Source: Tubulanus polymorphus
Lineage: Eukaryota > Nemertea > Palaeonemertea > Tubulaniformes > Tubulanidae
Reading direction: 5' to 3'
Length of the DNA stretch: 64,000 bases
NCBI RefSeq assembly: GCF_964204645.1
Contig: NC_134027.1
Location: 291,501 to 355,500, forward strand
Part shown: positions 40,586 to 51,410 of the stretch, piece by piece
Position numbering within the stretch: position 1 is the stretch's first letter
Layout: each line of letters opens with the position of its first letter
Made by a program: the position numbers and the translations under genes
The notes under the pieces: model-generated
The model's input: only the letters and a program-made list of their open reading frames with translations
Told to the model about the DNA's origin: nothing
The model's database searches: none

Positions 40586-43087
40586 ATGGCGTCTCTCTAT
40601 ACTTTGTTTACGGACGGAAATTTGATTTCGACAACTTTAGTTTTTATCGTTGTTTTATTATGCGTTGCTTATTTAGCGAATGGCAGGAGGTATAAATATC
40701 CCCCGGGACCGATGAGGCTTCCTTTAGTCGGATCTACGCCGTTCTTAAGTAAGTTGGACTAATTTCACTTTTCACACATATCAAATCGATAAGGTGCAAA
40801 TACAGGGGGCCAGTTGCACAGTTATGGCTTATGTCCAAAAATCGTCCTAAATCAAAGACTAGTCTAAACTTGTTCGATTGGCTATAGAACTAAGTTGGTC
40901 TTAGACTGGTCTTAAGTCTAAGTCATGATTATGCAACCGACCCTAGGTTCTTCCTGTGTAGGTTCACTGATATTACCAGCTTTCGCTAACATCGGCAAAA
41001 TCTCTAAATCTATTCCATATTTTCTAAATTTATGAATTAAGGATTTCTTACAATTTTCCTAAGAAAAACCGATGAAATTTTAAGCTAGTGGCGCTGATTT
41101 ATTGATTTCCTTTTCAAGAGATTTTTGTTGATGATGTTTTCAACTTTTTTACATTTTAAAAGATAAAGATCTCCAGAGTGACATCAGTAAACTGGTCAAA
41201 AAACACAATAGTGACGTCATCGGGTTACAATTCGGACCAATCAACGCCGTGATTATAAATTCCTACGAGAAAATCAAGGAGACATTTCTCGGAGACGAAG
41301 TAACCGACCGTTCGGCCAACTTTCTACCGACTGTTATAGTCAAAGGTCAAGGTAACTAACTGGCAATTCAATACGAATTGATATATTGGTTGATAAAACA
41401 GGGAAAAGATGATGAACGACTGTAAGACATCAGGGGCTGACCGTGGCTTCATTCCAAAAGTTGGTCTTAGATCTTAAGACTAGTCTTAAGTTGTAAGATT
41501 GGCTAAGACGGGCCTTAAGGCTAAAGCTGTGACTATGCAACTGGCCCCATAAGTCAAAGTTAACCCGAGATCGCACAACTGAATCGTCGTGTATTTCTAC
41601 AATATATTTAAAGGTCTGGTCCATGCGAGTGGAAATCTATGGAGGGAACAGAGACGACATGCGCTGACTGTACTGCGAAATTTCGGGATGGGTAAGATGG
41701 CCGCCGAGGAGCGAATCAATAACGAAATAGCGTATCTTAAAGAAGCTATCGATAAACAAGATGGCCGCCAGTTCGACCCGTTCAACATGCTGACAACTAC
41801 TATTTCAAATATCATCTGCGCTATTTCGTTTGGTAAACGTTATGAGTATGACGACGTTGAATTCCAGATGCTTATCAAAAGTCTCAATGATGTTGCCAAT
41901 CAGGCTAATTTTTCCGGCCTAACATTCGTAATGCCTTCGTTGAGACATCTTCCTGGAGATTTATTCGGTACTAAAATATTTGTCAACACTCTCAGCAAAA
42001 TAAGCCGACTTGCAAGTGGCCATGTTGAAGAGCATAAGGCTAGATACAATCCATCAAATGACGATGACGATTTTATAGACGCCTACCTGACTGAGATGGA
42101 ACGAATGGAAAACAAGAAACCACGAGTTCAACACACATTTACAGGTAAATATCAGATATTTCAATCGTGAAATATCTGATATATCACAGGTGGAATATCT
42201 GATATATCATCAGTTAACTATCACATACACCAGGAGTGAACTATCAGATATATCATCAGTTAACTATCTGAAGCTACGCAGTCCAAATGCTGTTTTATCT
42301 TATGTTGACAGATTCTCAATTGACAGCAGTTATTCGTGATCTATTTTTCGCTGGTACCGAAACGACCTCCTCCACGATGCGCTGGGCGTTAGCTCTGATG
42401 GTTAAACATCCCGATATACAACAGAAAGTACAACATGAAATCGACAATGTGATCGGTAGCGACCACATCCCGCAGATGAGAGACCGATTGATTCTACCTT
42501 ACACCGAGGCGGTCCTGCTGGAGATACAGAGAGTCGCCAGTCTCACCTCTCTCTCTTTACCGCATACAAACAACGAGACAGACATCAAACTCTACTCTTA
42601 CGATGTACCTAAGAATTCAATGGTTTTTGCAAATCTTTACGGAGTTCATCACGATCCGAGCATTTGGCCGAATCCGAATACATTTGATCCGCGTAATTTC
42701 ATCAGTGAGGAGGGAACATTACGTAATCAGGAATACTTAATACCATTTTCTATTGGTAATCTACTTAATTCACGAATTAACCTACAATGGAGATATTTCC
42801 AAAGTTTAAATATTATATTCAGATGATCCGTTACGGGTTTCTATTCATTCTAATCACTTTATTTGTACCTAAAATTCATCTTTCCTATTGTTTCGAATTT
42901 TCCAGGTAAAAGATCCTGCCCCGGTGAAGGCCTGGCGAAGATGGAATTGTTTTTGATATTCGTGTCAATTATGCAGGTTTATACAGTGCTGCCTTCGGAT
43001 GAGGGTTATCCTAATTTGGATAATATCTACAGTAACATAAGAACTCCACCTCCTTATAAGATAAAACTTCAACGACGAATCAAATAG
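40586..43087 (+). CDS. Cytochrome P450, CYP2-like, tandem copy 2
   Basis: Exons 40586-40748, 41163-41351, 41614-42144, 42312-42755, 42906-43087. Every exon is the same length as in copy 1, giving 502 residues. Haem loop FSIGKRSCPGEG (Cys447), I-helix AGTETTSST and EIQR are intact. Exons 1, 2 and 5 are nearly identical to copy 1. Amino-acid changes cluster in two places: helix F-G (QANFSGLTFVMPS against QANLIGPAFVMPS, then FVNTLSKISRLASGH against IIDTISRMGRLAKGH), and around LTSLSLPHTNNE against LISLSVPHSNNE. Both regions commonly line the P450 substrate pocket. Introns 2 and 3 differ by insertion of foldback elements. Confidence 0.93.
40807..40945. repeat. Foldback-family element in P450-2 intron 1
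   Basis: Left end GGGGCCAGTTGCACAGTTAT, right end GTCATGATTATGCAACCGACCC. GGTCTTAGACTGGTCTTAAG is inside. Absent from the equivalent intron of copy 1, so it was probably inserted after the duplication. Confidence 0.7.
41430..41548. repeat. Foldback-family element in P450-2 intron 2
   Basis: Left end CAGGGGCTGACCGTGGCTTC, right end GCTGTGACTATGCAACTGG followed by CCCC. Contains CTTAAGACTAGTCTTAAG, itself palindromic. Confidence 0.65.
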
Positions 43088-43587
43088 AAATCGCAGTTTT
43101 GAAAAATGAATTGTCGCAGAAAAATCCAGGAAGAAAATTAACGACAAAAAAGAATCAAATCGAGTAGAAAATTCGTTTTGACAAAATTCTTAACGCCTGA
43201 ACAGCATTGGTTATTTTGTACTCGGTGTGCCTGCTGGTTGCTCAAATATATACACACTTCTATTCAAAGACATTTCATATTTGGCTGAATTATTGCCGGA
43301 TATAAATTCATCTTACGCTTATCGTTATCTATGTTCCTTATATAGACATATGTTTATTTGGAATAAATCTATTTTGAATATTTGCATCATAAACAATTTT
43401 TATGTGTCGTAGAAAAACCCATGAAGTAAATTAATGGCAAGAAATCGTCTCGAGTAGAAAGATTTCATTTTGAAAAATCGCAACCGTGTTCCAAAGATGC
43501 TTCCTTATTTAGATATATTAATCAGAAAATATTTCAAACACAGAAGATACTTCCTCGTATAGCAGAATTATTTCAACTAGATTCACA
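43088..43587. other. Spacer after P450 copy 2, no gene supported
   Basis: AT-rich. Holds GTTCCAAAGATGCTTCC near 43488, similar to GATCCAAAGATACTTCT after copy 1 near 40080. So part of the region after both P450s is related. Confidence 0.45.
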
Positions 43588-43975
43588 TCACATACAATTA
43601 GATCTTCGCTTTGATTTCTGCCTCGAACAACGACGAAATTCTGCGCAGAAATATTCACGAATTTCTCGTCCCAGTAAAAGATAAATATAGAAATTGATTG
43701 AATAATTACAAACTTGAAACTGAGTGAATAAATCATAAAGAAACATTTGCTTGCTAACTGTAATCGGTATAAACGCAGTGATTGGAGTTGGAAGTGTAGA
43801 CATCGCAAATACAAGTGAAACTGTTACAAGCATTAATGTTGTACGTTTTGATTTTGTAGTTTTCTGATCGGACGAAACCATTTTCGAACCTCTGAATAAC
43901 TTAGTTATTATAACAGAATTCAGCGCTATAATAAAAGTTAACGGTAGTACATAAAGTGGAATGACGATTATTCTA
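43588..43975 (-). pseudogene. GPCR relic, TM5 to C terminus, frameshifted and truncated
   Basis: The minus strand reads TM5 (IPLYVLPLTFIIALNSVIIT), loop 3 (SKMVSSDQKTTKSKRTTLML), TM6, and TM7/helix 8 (NFYIYLLLGREIREYFC), ending at a stop at 43588. Upstream, the extracellular loop 2 sequence continues in a different frame and with a stop (TGA), and then runs into a perfect hairpin. TM1-TM4 are missing. It is therefore a broken receptor copy, related to the fragment at 51031-51410. Confidence 0.75.
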
Positions 43976-43976
43976 G

Positions 43977-44068
43977 TTGTAAATTTTCACTCATCAGCGA
44001 ATAGCTGTAGCCGTAATAGAAATGGTTTTTACCGCTACAGCTATTCGCTGATGAGTGAAAATTTACAA
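43977..44068. repeat. Perfect 35-bp inverted repeat at the break of the GPCR relic
   Basis: Arms 43977-44011 and 44034-44068 are exact reverse complements (left arm begins TTGTAAATTTTCACTCATCA) around a 22-base loop. The arm nearer the relic carries receptor loop-2 sequence. Confidence 0.97.
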
Positions 44069-44670
44069 TGGAAATGTTACATATGTGTTTTTCAATACCG
44101 AATTGTAGATTTTAACTTGAAAATTTGATATTTACTTCGATATAGCGATACACAGATATACGATATAGGATCTATCTTAAGACATTTGATATAAGATTTA
44201 AGACAGTAAGCATGCTATGTACTGAGGGAAGAATTCTGTGACGATGTTTTTTTTTATTAAAATATTTCTTTATTCGATGAAAGGAATTTTAATAAAATGT
44301 TTTCATAACATTTGTGTGGACGTCTTATGGACAGACCCATATAGTGTGGGTTTAAGAATCTGTTCTCCACGTCTCCGTGTATCGGGGACGGGCTATTCCG
44401 CAAATCAAATCATTTTTCTACTTTTTGCGCATGCGCAATGCTGGTTAAAATAAACTATAGGGGAGTTAACGTATCTTCTCATATTTCCATCACAACGTAA
44501 TATATCATTATTGCGTTTCCTGAGAACCATTGTTGACTACGTCATCACCCGTAACTATTGAACTCAGAGCACGTGACGTAAGGAGATATCACTTATAGCT
44601 CCACCTAGCGTCTATAAACCACATCAGCGCCGATAATGGCAGTTAATGTTTTGTCGCTTTTGAATGAAAT
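44069..44670. other. Spacer, no gene supported
   Basis: AT-rich. A short frame at 44238-44453 has no recognisable content. Confidence 0.45.
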
Positions 44671-45774
44671 TCAACATCGCTGACAACAGATCATTCTTTT
44701 CAACTCCGCGCGATAGAAATCTAGAGTCGACGCGTAAATTACAAAATTCAAACAGAAATTCAGATTACAAAAAGTAGAAGCGATCGGACCGTAAAATCTG
44801 CCGATATTCGTGATTCGGTGTTTAACGGTCTCCGTGGCTGATACAACACATTCCATATTATATACATCATAGTACAACCAGATTACTGTGTAAGGCATGA
44901 CTAACACAAAAAACATCGTCGATACCAGAAACATATTCCGCAGAATTCGATCGTTTTTACGATTCGATTTCGTATTTTCAATTTTTGGCGCCGTTAAGAT
45001 TCCTAGCACGATAGCGATGTTGCTACAAGCGATTATCACGCAGGGTAAAACTCCTTTCAAACATTGAGACATTACTGTGTATACGAACCGATGACAGGGC
45101 TTCACCGAGATCGTGACGCAGTCGCCGTTAGCAGCTTGCGTCATCCAGTACGATTCGGGTGAGTAGATAAACAGGGGTATTATGATACAAGCGAATAGAA
45201 CCAGAGATCGTCTGGTCTGCGTGAATATAACGTGCGCCTTTAACGGATACCAGACGATTATAGCCCGTTCCATCGAGAAAGCCGTTACGATCCAACTGGA
45301 CATCATAAAACAAGACGAACCGACGAAATATAACTTACAAGTAAATTTAGACAGCGTGTAAATATCGACGGCAACTCCGAAATAGGAAACGGCGTGATGC
45401 GCGGCCTTTCGTCTGTTATTGAGAAACTGATCTAGGAAACCTTGCAGGAGTAGGAAACACGCGTCAGTTACGGCTAACAGAGACAGATATTGAAACGTGG
45501 TCCGATTGTCTTTACGACGTCGGACTAAAATCACGAAATTCATTATATTACCCAGAATCCCTACCGGTAAAACACAAACCGATAATACATAAATGAATTT
45601 ACGTAAACTTGCTGCTGATCCGTCTCCTACGAGGACTGGGGGTAAGTCGGTTTCAACTGATACGTTCATGCTGTGATTGATTCCACTAAACTCTGATCGA
45701 ATACAAGAATTCGAAAATTCGTGATTTTCCGAAATCGGTCCCAAATTACTATCATTACCCATACGCTGTTGCAT
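44671..45774 (-). CDS. Rhodopsin-type GPCR 3, intronless, 367 aa
   Basis: Probable peptide-type receptor, not closely related to GPCR 1 and 2. The extracellular N terminus has glycosylation sites (NDS, NHS, NVS). TM1 contains LSVCVLPVGILGNIMNFVIL, TM2 YLSLLAVTDACFLLLQGF, TM3 ends AFSMERAIIVWYPL (MER for DRY), TM6 has FFVLVMPYTVIWLYY, and TM7 reads FCNLNFCLNFVIYASTLDFY (NFVIY for NPxxY). It ends in a basic, cysteine-bearing tail (RMICCQRC). The start is uncertain: ATG at 45774 or 45762. The frame extends upstream but only from a GTG. One exon, all seven helices intact. Confidence 0.88.
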   Translation of the reverse strand: MQQRMGNDSNLGPISENHEFSNSCIRSEFSGINHSMNVSVETDLPPVLVGDGSAASLRKFIYVLSVCVLPVGILGNIMNFVILVRRRKDNRTTFQYLSLLAVTDACFLLLQGFLDQFLNNRRKAAHHAVSYFGVAVDIYTLSKFTCKLYFVGSSCFMMSSWIVTAFSMERAIIVWYPLKAHVIFTQTRRSLVLFACIIIPLFIYSPESYWMTQAANGDCVTISVKPCHRFVYTVMSQCLKGVLPCVIIACSNIAIVLGILTAPKIENTKSNRKNDRILRNMFLVSTMFFVLVMPYTVIWLYYDVYNMECVVSATETVKHRITNIGRFYGPIASTFCNLNFCLNFVIYASTLDFYRAELKRMICCQRC

Positions 45775-45819
45775 CCATTCTATAATTGTAAAATCAATAC
45801 AAATCCTACCTGGTAACAC

Positions 45820-46428
45820 CTGAGCTTTTAGATTTATTTCACTATCATTTTATATAATTTCAGAAAATTACTGGTGGAGCCAATTATTAACCAAGAGTTT
45901 GTAAATATCAATCGAATCTTATTTTTCTGTGTCTGAATTATACCTGAATTATACCAATTATTAAAAATATATCCTACCGAGGAACTGAGTTTTTACGGTT
46001 ACGTGGACTGTATTTAGAAACTCGTGATATCAGCAGAAAATGATGGAGGGAGGGGGAGGGGGGTTAATGCTAGTGAGAAGATGTATGGTCTTTACTTTGA
46101 CCAGACTGACTCTCAAACTATGAGCACCTGGTCTATGGTTTAGTGGTTAGCGAACGCAACGTGATGAAGGTTCGATTCCTGATAGGGTTACATTTGAGGT
46201 ACTGGTTAGTATCCTCATCTAAACAGAGTGCCTTAGGTTTGTTTATGATTATTCAATATTTCCAAGGTTTTTTTTTTGTTTATCTGTATTAGGTTCTTAA
46301 AACAATCAGCTGATTAAAATCAATATTCAGATTCAAGTCCAAGGTAAGAGATAACGAATGATAAGACAGGCGGCTATCTGTGTAAGGCACATGACTGTTA
46401 GTGAAACCAGCTTTTACAGAGGGAAATC
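45820..46428. other. Spacer with a degenerate tRNA-like SINE head
   Basis: At 46127-46200, GGTTTAGTGGTTAGCGAACG (A-box-like) is followed by AAGGTTCGATTCCTG (B box), but the anticodon arm is shortened. No other feature seen. Confidence 0.4.
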
Positions 46429-48239
46429 ATGGCGAGATATTGGAATAATATTCTACCGTTGATTTTAGTGTTGCTTGGTGTGTGTTTATCTGTTACAACT
46501 TGTAGAGATGGCAAATCATGTGAGTTTATATCATCCTCAGAAGTGGGTTCGAACCCAACGATTCCATGTTACTTAATTAGAAAACGACGTATTGGAACAT
46601 CGCGGGGGGCTGATTAATATTTGATAGTTCATCCTTCTTTATTCAGTACCATGAATAAAAACACTTGTGCTCATGTTTCCACATATTGCGTGTCAGTGAT
46701 GATTCTGGTTTGACGTATAATCCTCGCATGCCATAGCTATGCGAAATTCTTTACCGTCAAGTGCTGCCCCTATACAAACCGTTGGCGGTGAATGCGGGAA
46801 CTAACTTACTGCTCGCATGCCACAGTAGGAATACTGTGAGGTCGAGTTAGTTCATAGATTCTCCGCTATAGATAACACTAGGGGCAGCACTTAACGGTCA
46901 ACGGTTAACCACGCACTGGCAGCAGGCCGGAACTCCACTGAAATACCTGCAATTCTTCAGTACAAAACTGATGTGATTAGTTTGTGTTAATGACTCTTTT
47001 TTTACGCATTAGAAACCGATGATTATTAGAGTTTATTTGATGTACAACATGATGATTATATATCCCCAGGTTTAGATACAGTTTCAAATTCCAGAAATGT
47101 AAACTACTTTCTGTCTCTCCGGCTTTCAGCAGTGCCGGGCGGTTGTCAACTGTTTACTGGACTTCATGACATCATTCGATCTATTTCTAAACACCATATA
47201 CCTCCGCCGTTAGATGTGATTCGGTCAAACGCGGATTTATGGATGACGAGACTTCCGGCGATTGTGAAAAATAGGCCGTTACGTTCAATCAGCATACCAG
47301 GTATTAAAACCTACATTCCCAGAGAACGCGAACATCTCATCATTTCACCTCCAGCAGCCACGAGTCTGTATTATCTAATTATTGTGAATATTTTCAGGAA
47401 CCCACGATTCATTCGCTATATTTGATGAAATGTATTTGGAGAATAATTTTATACCGGATGAATATAACAAAGAGGAACAATTCGTAATGAATTTATTCCG
47501 TAAAGAAGTTAAGGACTGGTCCGTCGCTCAGAACATGTCCGCAACCCAACAACTCATCGCCGGTATTCGATATTTCGACTTCCGTATCGCGTACGGATAT
47601 GCTAACAAAACGGCACCGTTAGACTATTACGCGGGACATGGACTTCTTGCTGGACCCGTCCTACAAAAACTGATCGAAATAAACACGTTTTTAGAAACCC
47701 GCCCTGGTGAAGTTGTCATTTTAGATTTTCAAGCCATCTTCAACGTGTCTTTACCAACTTATACAATTCTAGGTAATTTGATTCACGCAATTTTCGGGTC
47801 TAAAATATTTCCGTGTTCGAATTTAAATCCGTTAAACGTAAGTTTGCAACAATTGGTTTCGTTAAATAAACGTGTTTTAGTTTTGTTTAAACATCCCTCC
47901 TCGGCGGCAGTGTTCAGAGATTTCTGTAATCGCACTATACTGAGTAATCCGTGGGCTGATACAACTGAGTTATCTACATTATTACCGTTCCTTACTCAAC
48001 ATTTCAACTCGAGGAATAAAACGATGTTCTACATCGTACAGGGAATGTTAACTCCTAGATTAGAAAGTGTTGTTTCGTGTATATTCAGTCATTGTGTAAC
48101 GTTAGAAACGTACGCTAAATCTACTAACCCGGCGCTCGTTGATTGGCTCAAAACTAAATCCGATGTCAATATTGTAATAACTGATTATTCTCAAATAGGA
48201 AACATCACTCCCGGTATTATACTGAAAAATTACGATTAA
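46429..48239 (+). CDS. Secreted PLC X-domain protein (PLCXD-like)
   Basis: Phosphatidylinositol-specific phospholipase C, X-domain-only type. Exons 46429-46519, 47130-47300, 47398-48239 join in phase to 367 residues. The N terminus is a signal peptide (LPLILVLLGVCLSV, cleaved near residue 22-25), so the product should be secreted or lumenal, unlike cytosolic vertebrate PLCXD1-3. Catalytic-type motifs: SISIPGTHDSFAIFD (His90), QQLIAGIRYFDFRIAYG, YYAGHGLLAGPV (His168) and RPGEVVILDFQ. Several N-glycosylation sites (NMS, NKT, NVS, NRT) fit a secreted route. Intron 1 contains MITE copy 2. No Y or C2 domain is present, as expected for this group. Confidence 0.9.
46753..46898. mobile_element. MITE, 146 bp, copy 2 (PLCXD-like intron 1)
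   Basis: Starts ACCGTCAAGTGCTGCCCCTA and ends TAGGGGCAGCACTTAACGGT. Inner GGGAACTAACT / AGTTAGTTC arms and CCACAGTAGGAA core as in copy 1 at 7435. Confidence 0.9.
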
Positions 48240-48356
48240 TTGACGGTAGATTTCAGAGATCAGTGTTTCACGGACTGGGGTCAACCAGCTATATACGGTT
48301 AGGTTTGGAGAATTGTTGTTGTCCTTATTGAAAACATGAAAGAAATCAACAGTTAC

Positions 48357-48362
48357 AATAAA
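48357..48362 (+). promoter_or_regulatory. Candidate poly(A) signal of the PLCXD-like gene
   Basis: AATAAA about 120 bases after the stop. Another AATAAA follows near 48505. Confidence 0.5.
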
Positions 48363-48935
48363 TGAATATTTACTACGAATCAATTGTTTTAATAGTTGTT
48401 CTTGTTTTGGAGCTCAAGGATAAGTTTCATAAAATCCGCGTCAGTTTTATCAGTGGAGTTGGTAACAGCCTGCAGCTAAACTACTGGGTTTGTTAATTTT
48501 TATGTAATAAAGATTGAAATTGAATAGTTTTAAAAATTTCCTCATTAACTGTCAAGAGCTATTATCAATGATTGATAAAAGGCCGGTTGTGATGGTAACA
48601 GGCCGGTAATTTGTATTTAAATACAAGATGTGGTTGATGTTTTGTTTTTATGAACAGATGGCGGCAGTGGTGTGTATATACGTGTAACCACTACTACAGC
48701 TCGAGAGAACGAATAATACTGATATCATTTCGCGCATGAGCGAAGCTGCAGCTTCTGATTAGTTACAACCACTTCTACTGGAGGAGTAGCTGCTGCTGGT
48801 GGTGAAGAGATCAGTAGAGCATTGCGCAACGGACTGAGATCACACCAGGAGTAACATATAAACCACTACACAGTACCGGTACCGTATTTACTGCAAATAT
48901 ATACCAATAGGTAAGTCATATATAACCTGTAATCC

Positions 48936-49018
48936 GAGTTAACCTTTAATACGAGTTAACCTGTAATACGAGTTAACCTGTAATACGAGTTAACCTGTAA
49001 TACGAGTTAACCTGTAAA
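48936..49018 (+). repeat. 17-bp minisatellite
   Basis: Five copies of GAGTTAACCTGTAATAC in a row. Confidence 0.95.
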
Positions 49019-49452
49019 TACTCTTTCAAACACTTTATACTGATTGTGGTAAAAAGATATTTAGCTATTGGTTGAATTTCTATAACAATTGTAATATATC
49101 GGAACATAGCCTAGATAACGGTCTGATGCACGGATAAAAACTGCACAATATAATCAGGCATTGTCTGTATTAGCTCAATAACGTTATGAGTTTCTTTTGC
49201 TGCAAAAACTATCAATTCTCTTGTTTTCAAGTATATATGAAGTTTTTTTCTCGTGAATATTGTGTTTGATTTTGTCGGTAGTTCGTTATTTGTCATATAT
49301 TATGATCATCGTCATTTTTATCTTCCCAAAAATTATCCTGAAAATTCATTTTGCGAAATCGCCTTTCGTTGAAATTGCTTAGATAGTTCGATTCATCACG
49401 ATTAATAAGTGTAACGATGAAGAGAGAATCGAAAAGGTTAAGTCGGAAACTG

Positions 49453-49951
49453 TTTCCTTGAGCTAGTGTAGTTTATTCAACATTTCCACTATATCCTAAA
49501 GTAAAGATAATATAAAATCCCTGCACACAAAGAATAAAAAGAGTCTGAAATGTTTCCTTGAGCTAGTGTAGTTTATTCAACGTTTCGAGTTTATCCTAAT
49601 AGTCATCTTCAGGAATACTGCATTCCTTGAGCTAGTGTAGTTTATTCAACGTTTCGACTTTATCCTAATAGTCATCTTCAGGAATACTGTATTCCTTGAG
49701 CTAGTGTAGTTTATTCAACGTTTCGACTATATCCTAATAGTCATCTTCAGGAATACTGTATTCCTTGAGCTAGTGTAGTTTATTCAACGTTTCGACTATA
49801 TCCTAATAGTCATCTTCAGGAATACTGTATTCCTTGAGCTAGTGTAGCTTATTCAACGTTTCGACTATATCCTAATAGTCATCTTCAAGAATACAGTCCT
49901 CCTCCTGAAGATGGCTTTTAGAATAAAGTGGAAATAAACTACACTAGCTCC
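49453..49951 (-). repeat. 69-bp tandem repeat with hammerhead-like core
   Basis: One outlying copy (49453-49505), five head-to-tail 69-bp copies (about 49555-49893), and one inverted partial copy (about 49903-49951). On the minus strand each unit reads CCTGAAGATGACTATTAGGA then TATAGTCGAAACGTTGAATA. This is a CUGAAGA element, a five-pair stem (GACUA/UAGUC), and GAAAC. Unit junctions form GGAATACTGTATTCC, a perfect stem. Related words occur in Penelope-like element terminal repeats; that link is from memory. Confidence 0.85.
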
Positions 49952-51030
49952 AGTAATTTATACTACATATAGATATGTAATATTCTAAAAGTGTACATTA
50001 ATACACTGTTAAAATTGTTGATGATTAGAAATTGTGTTTATTTAATAACGTAATCCCAACTGCCCGATATTAATGTAAGTAATGTCTGTTCGTCGTCAAA
50101 AGGGTTTTTTTGCTCGAAAAAAATCTCCCCATCATCGAAATGGAAATATAACGAAAAACGACTGCGACAAACCGCTTTTTACACCGAGTTATTTATTCCC
50201 TGTTCAATTCAAATATTAGTCAATTGCATTTAACCCTCATCAACCCCGGCCTGTGGACCCAGTCGCTAGAATCGAATTCCCAAATATTGCGAGCTGGCCT
50301 GTCTGTCAGACTGATGGGTGGGGGTGGGCCCTGGGTTCGATTATCTAACGACTTAAGTGTATATATCTTTAGTTACGACTGCACTTTCTTTAAACATTGA
50401 AATTGCGCCTTCGGAATTTGATGGAATCAGATATTGTGAAGCTATTATGGAAAATGACTTTGAACAATGATTGTGATCAAAAGCATTTCAAATCAATAAA
50501 GTTGGCACAGCGCGTATTGTCGAAAGTAACAGATTGATTAAACGGACCTCAGGGTTTGTACAAATATCAGATACAATGCGGGTTCAATAAGTGAAATGAA
50601 CAATGTATGTGACCTCTCCCTACACAAACTAGACACACACAGTGACCCCCCTCCCTTCACAAAACTGGATACTTCTTCCATTTGCAAAATATTGCTAGAG
50701 TGTGCGGCCAGCTTATTACTGAAGCAAGTTAATCTCAAGTCCTATGTCGCATCTACTACTTCGACAGATTGTTAATTAGGTTACCTGCAGTATTAACACA
50801 AAACTCCACAAGTTCTCCAAAATTCAGCTGCACTTTTTATACCTAGGACTCACCAGAGCCGAAAAAGGGATTTTTCAGTGTGTATTTCATTTACGTAAGA
50901 CTTCTGAGAATTGATTTTCACTTTGTTGTCAACAATAAATTGTAAGGTAATTCCATCTCTAACGAATAATGAATAGCTGATGCCATGAATAAGACTTCAT
51001 TCACGTAAAATCGTTTCAGATTACTATATG
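49952..51030. other. Intergenic, no gene supported
   Basis: A B-box-like GGGTTCGATTATC lies near 50330 without a clear A box. No protein frame of note. Confidence 0.45.
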
Positions 51031-51410
51031 AAAAATTCAAATATTATACTGTAGCCATCGTTCATGGTGTTTTTCTGCCATTATCGGTGATTATAATATC
51101 GAATTCTATAATAATAATTCAGTTATTCAGAGGTCCAAAAATGGTTTCGTCCGATCAGAAAACTACAAAATCAAAACGTATAACAATAATGCTTGTAACA
51201 ATTTCACTCGCATTTGCAATATTTAAACTTCCAAATACTTTTATTTTTCTGTCACCAATCCCTAGGCATGTGAGATATTATCTGATAGAGATTTTCACTC
51301 GGTTTGAAGAGTGTAATCACATTGTCAACTTTTACATATATCTTTTATTGGGACGAGAAATTCGGGAATATTTCTGTATGAAAATCTGCTGTAAAAGGTC
51401 TGTGAAATAA
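51031..51410 (+). pseudogene. GPCR relic, TM5 to C terminus
   Basis: Reads FKYYTVAIVHGVFLPLSVII (TM5), KMVSSDQKTTKSKRITIMLV, TM6, and NFYIYLLLGREIREYFC, stop at 51408. The match to the minus-strand relic at 43588-43975 is strong from TM5 to helix 8. An in-frame stop lies a short way upstream and TM1-TM4 are not found. It could be a last exon, but no paired upstream exons were seen. Confidence 0.7.

Noticed and set aside
44040..44065. CTGATGAGTGAAAA in the 35-bp hairpin, which looks like a hammerhead core
   Set aside because: There is no stem II between CTGATGA and GAAA, and the words are explained by receptor loop-2 coding sequence.
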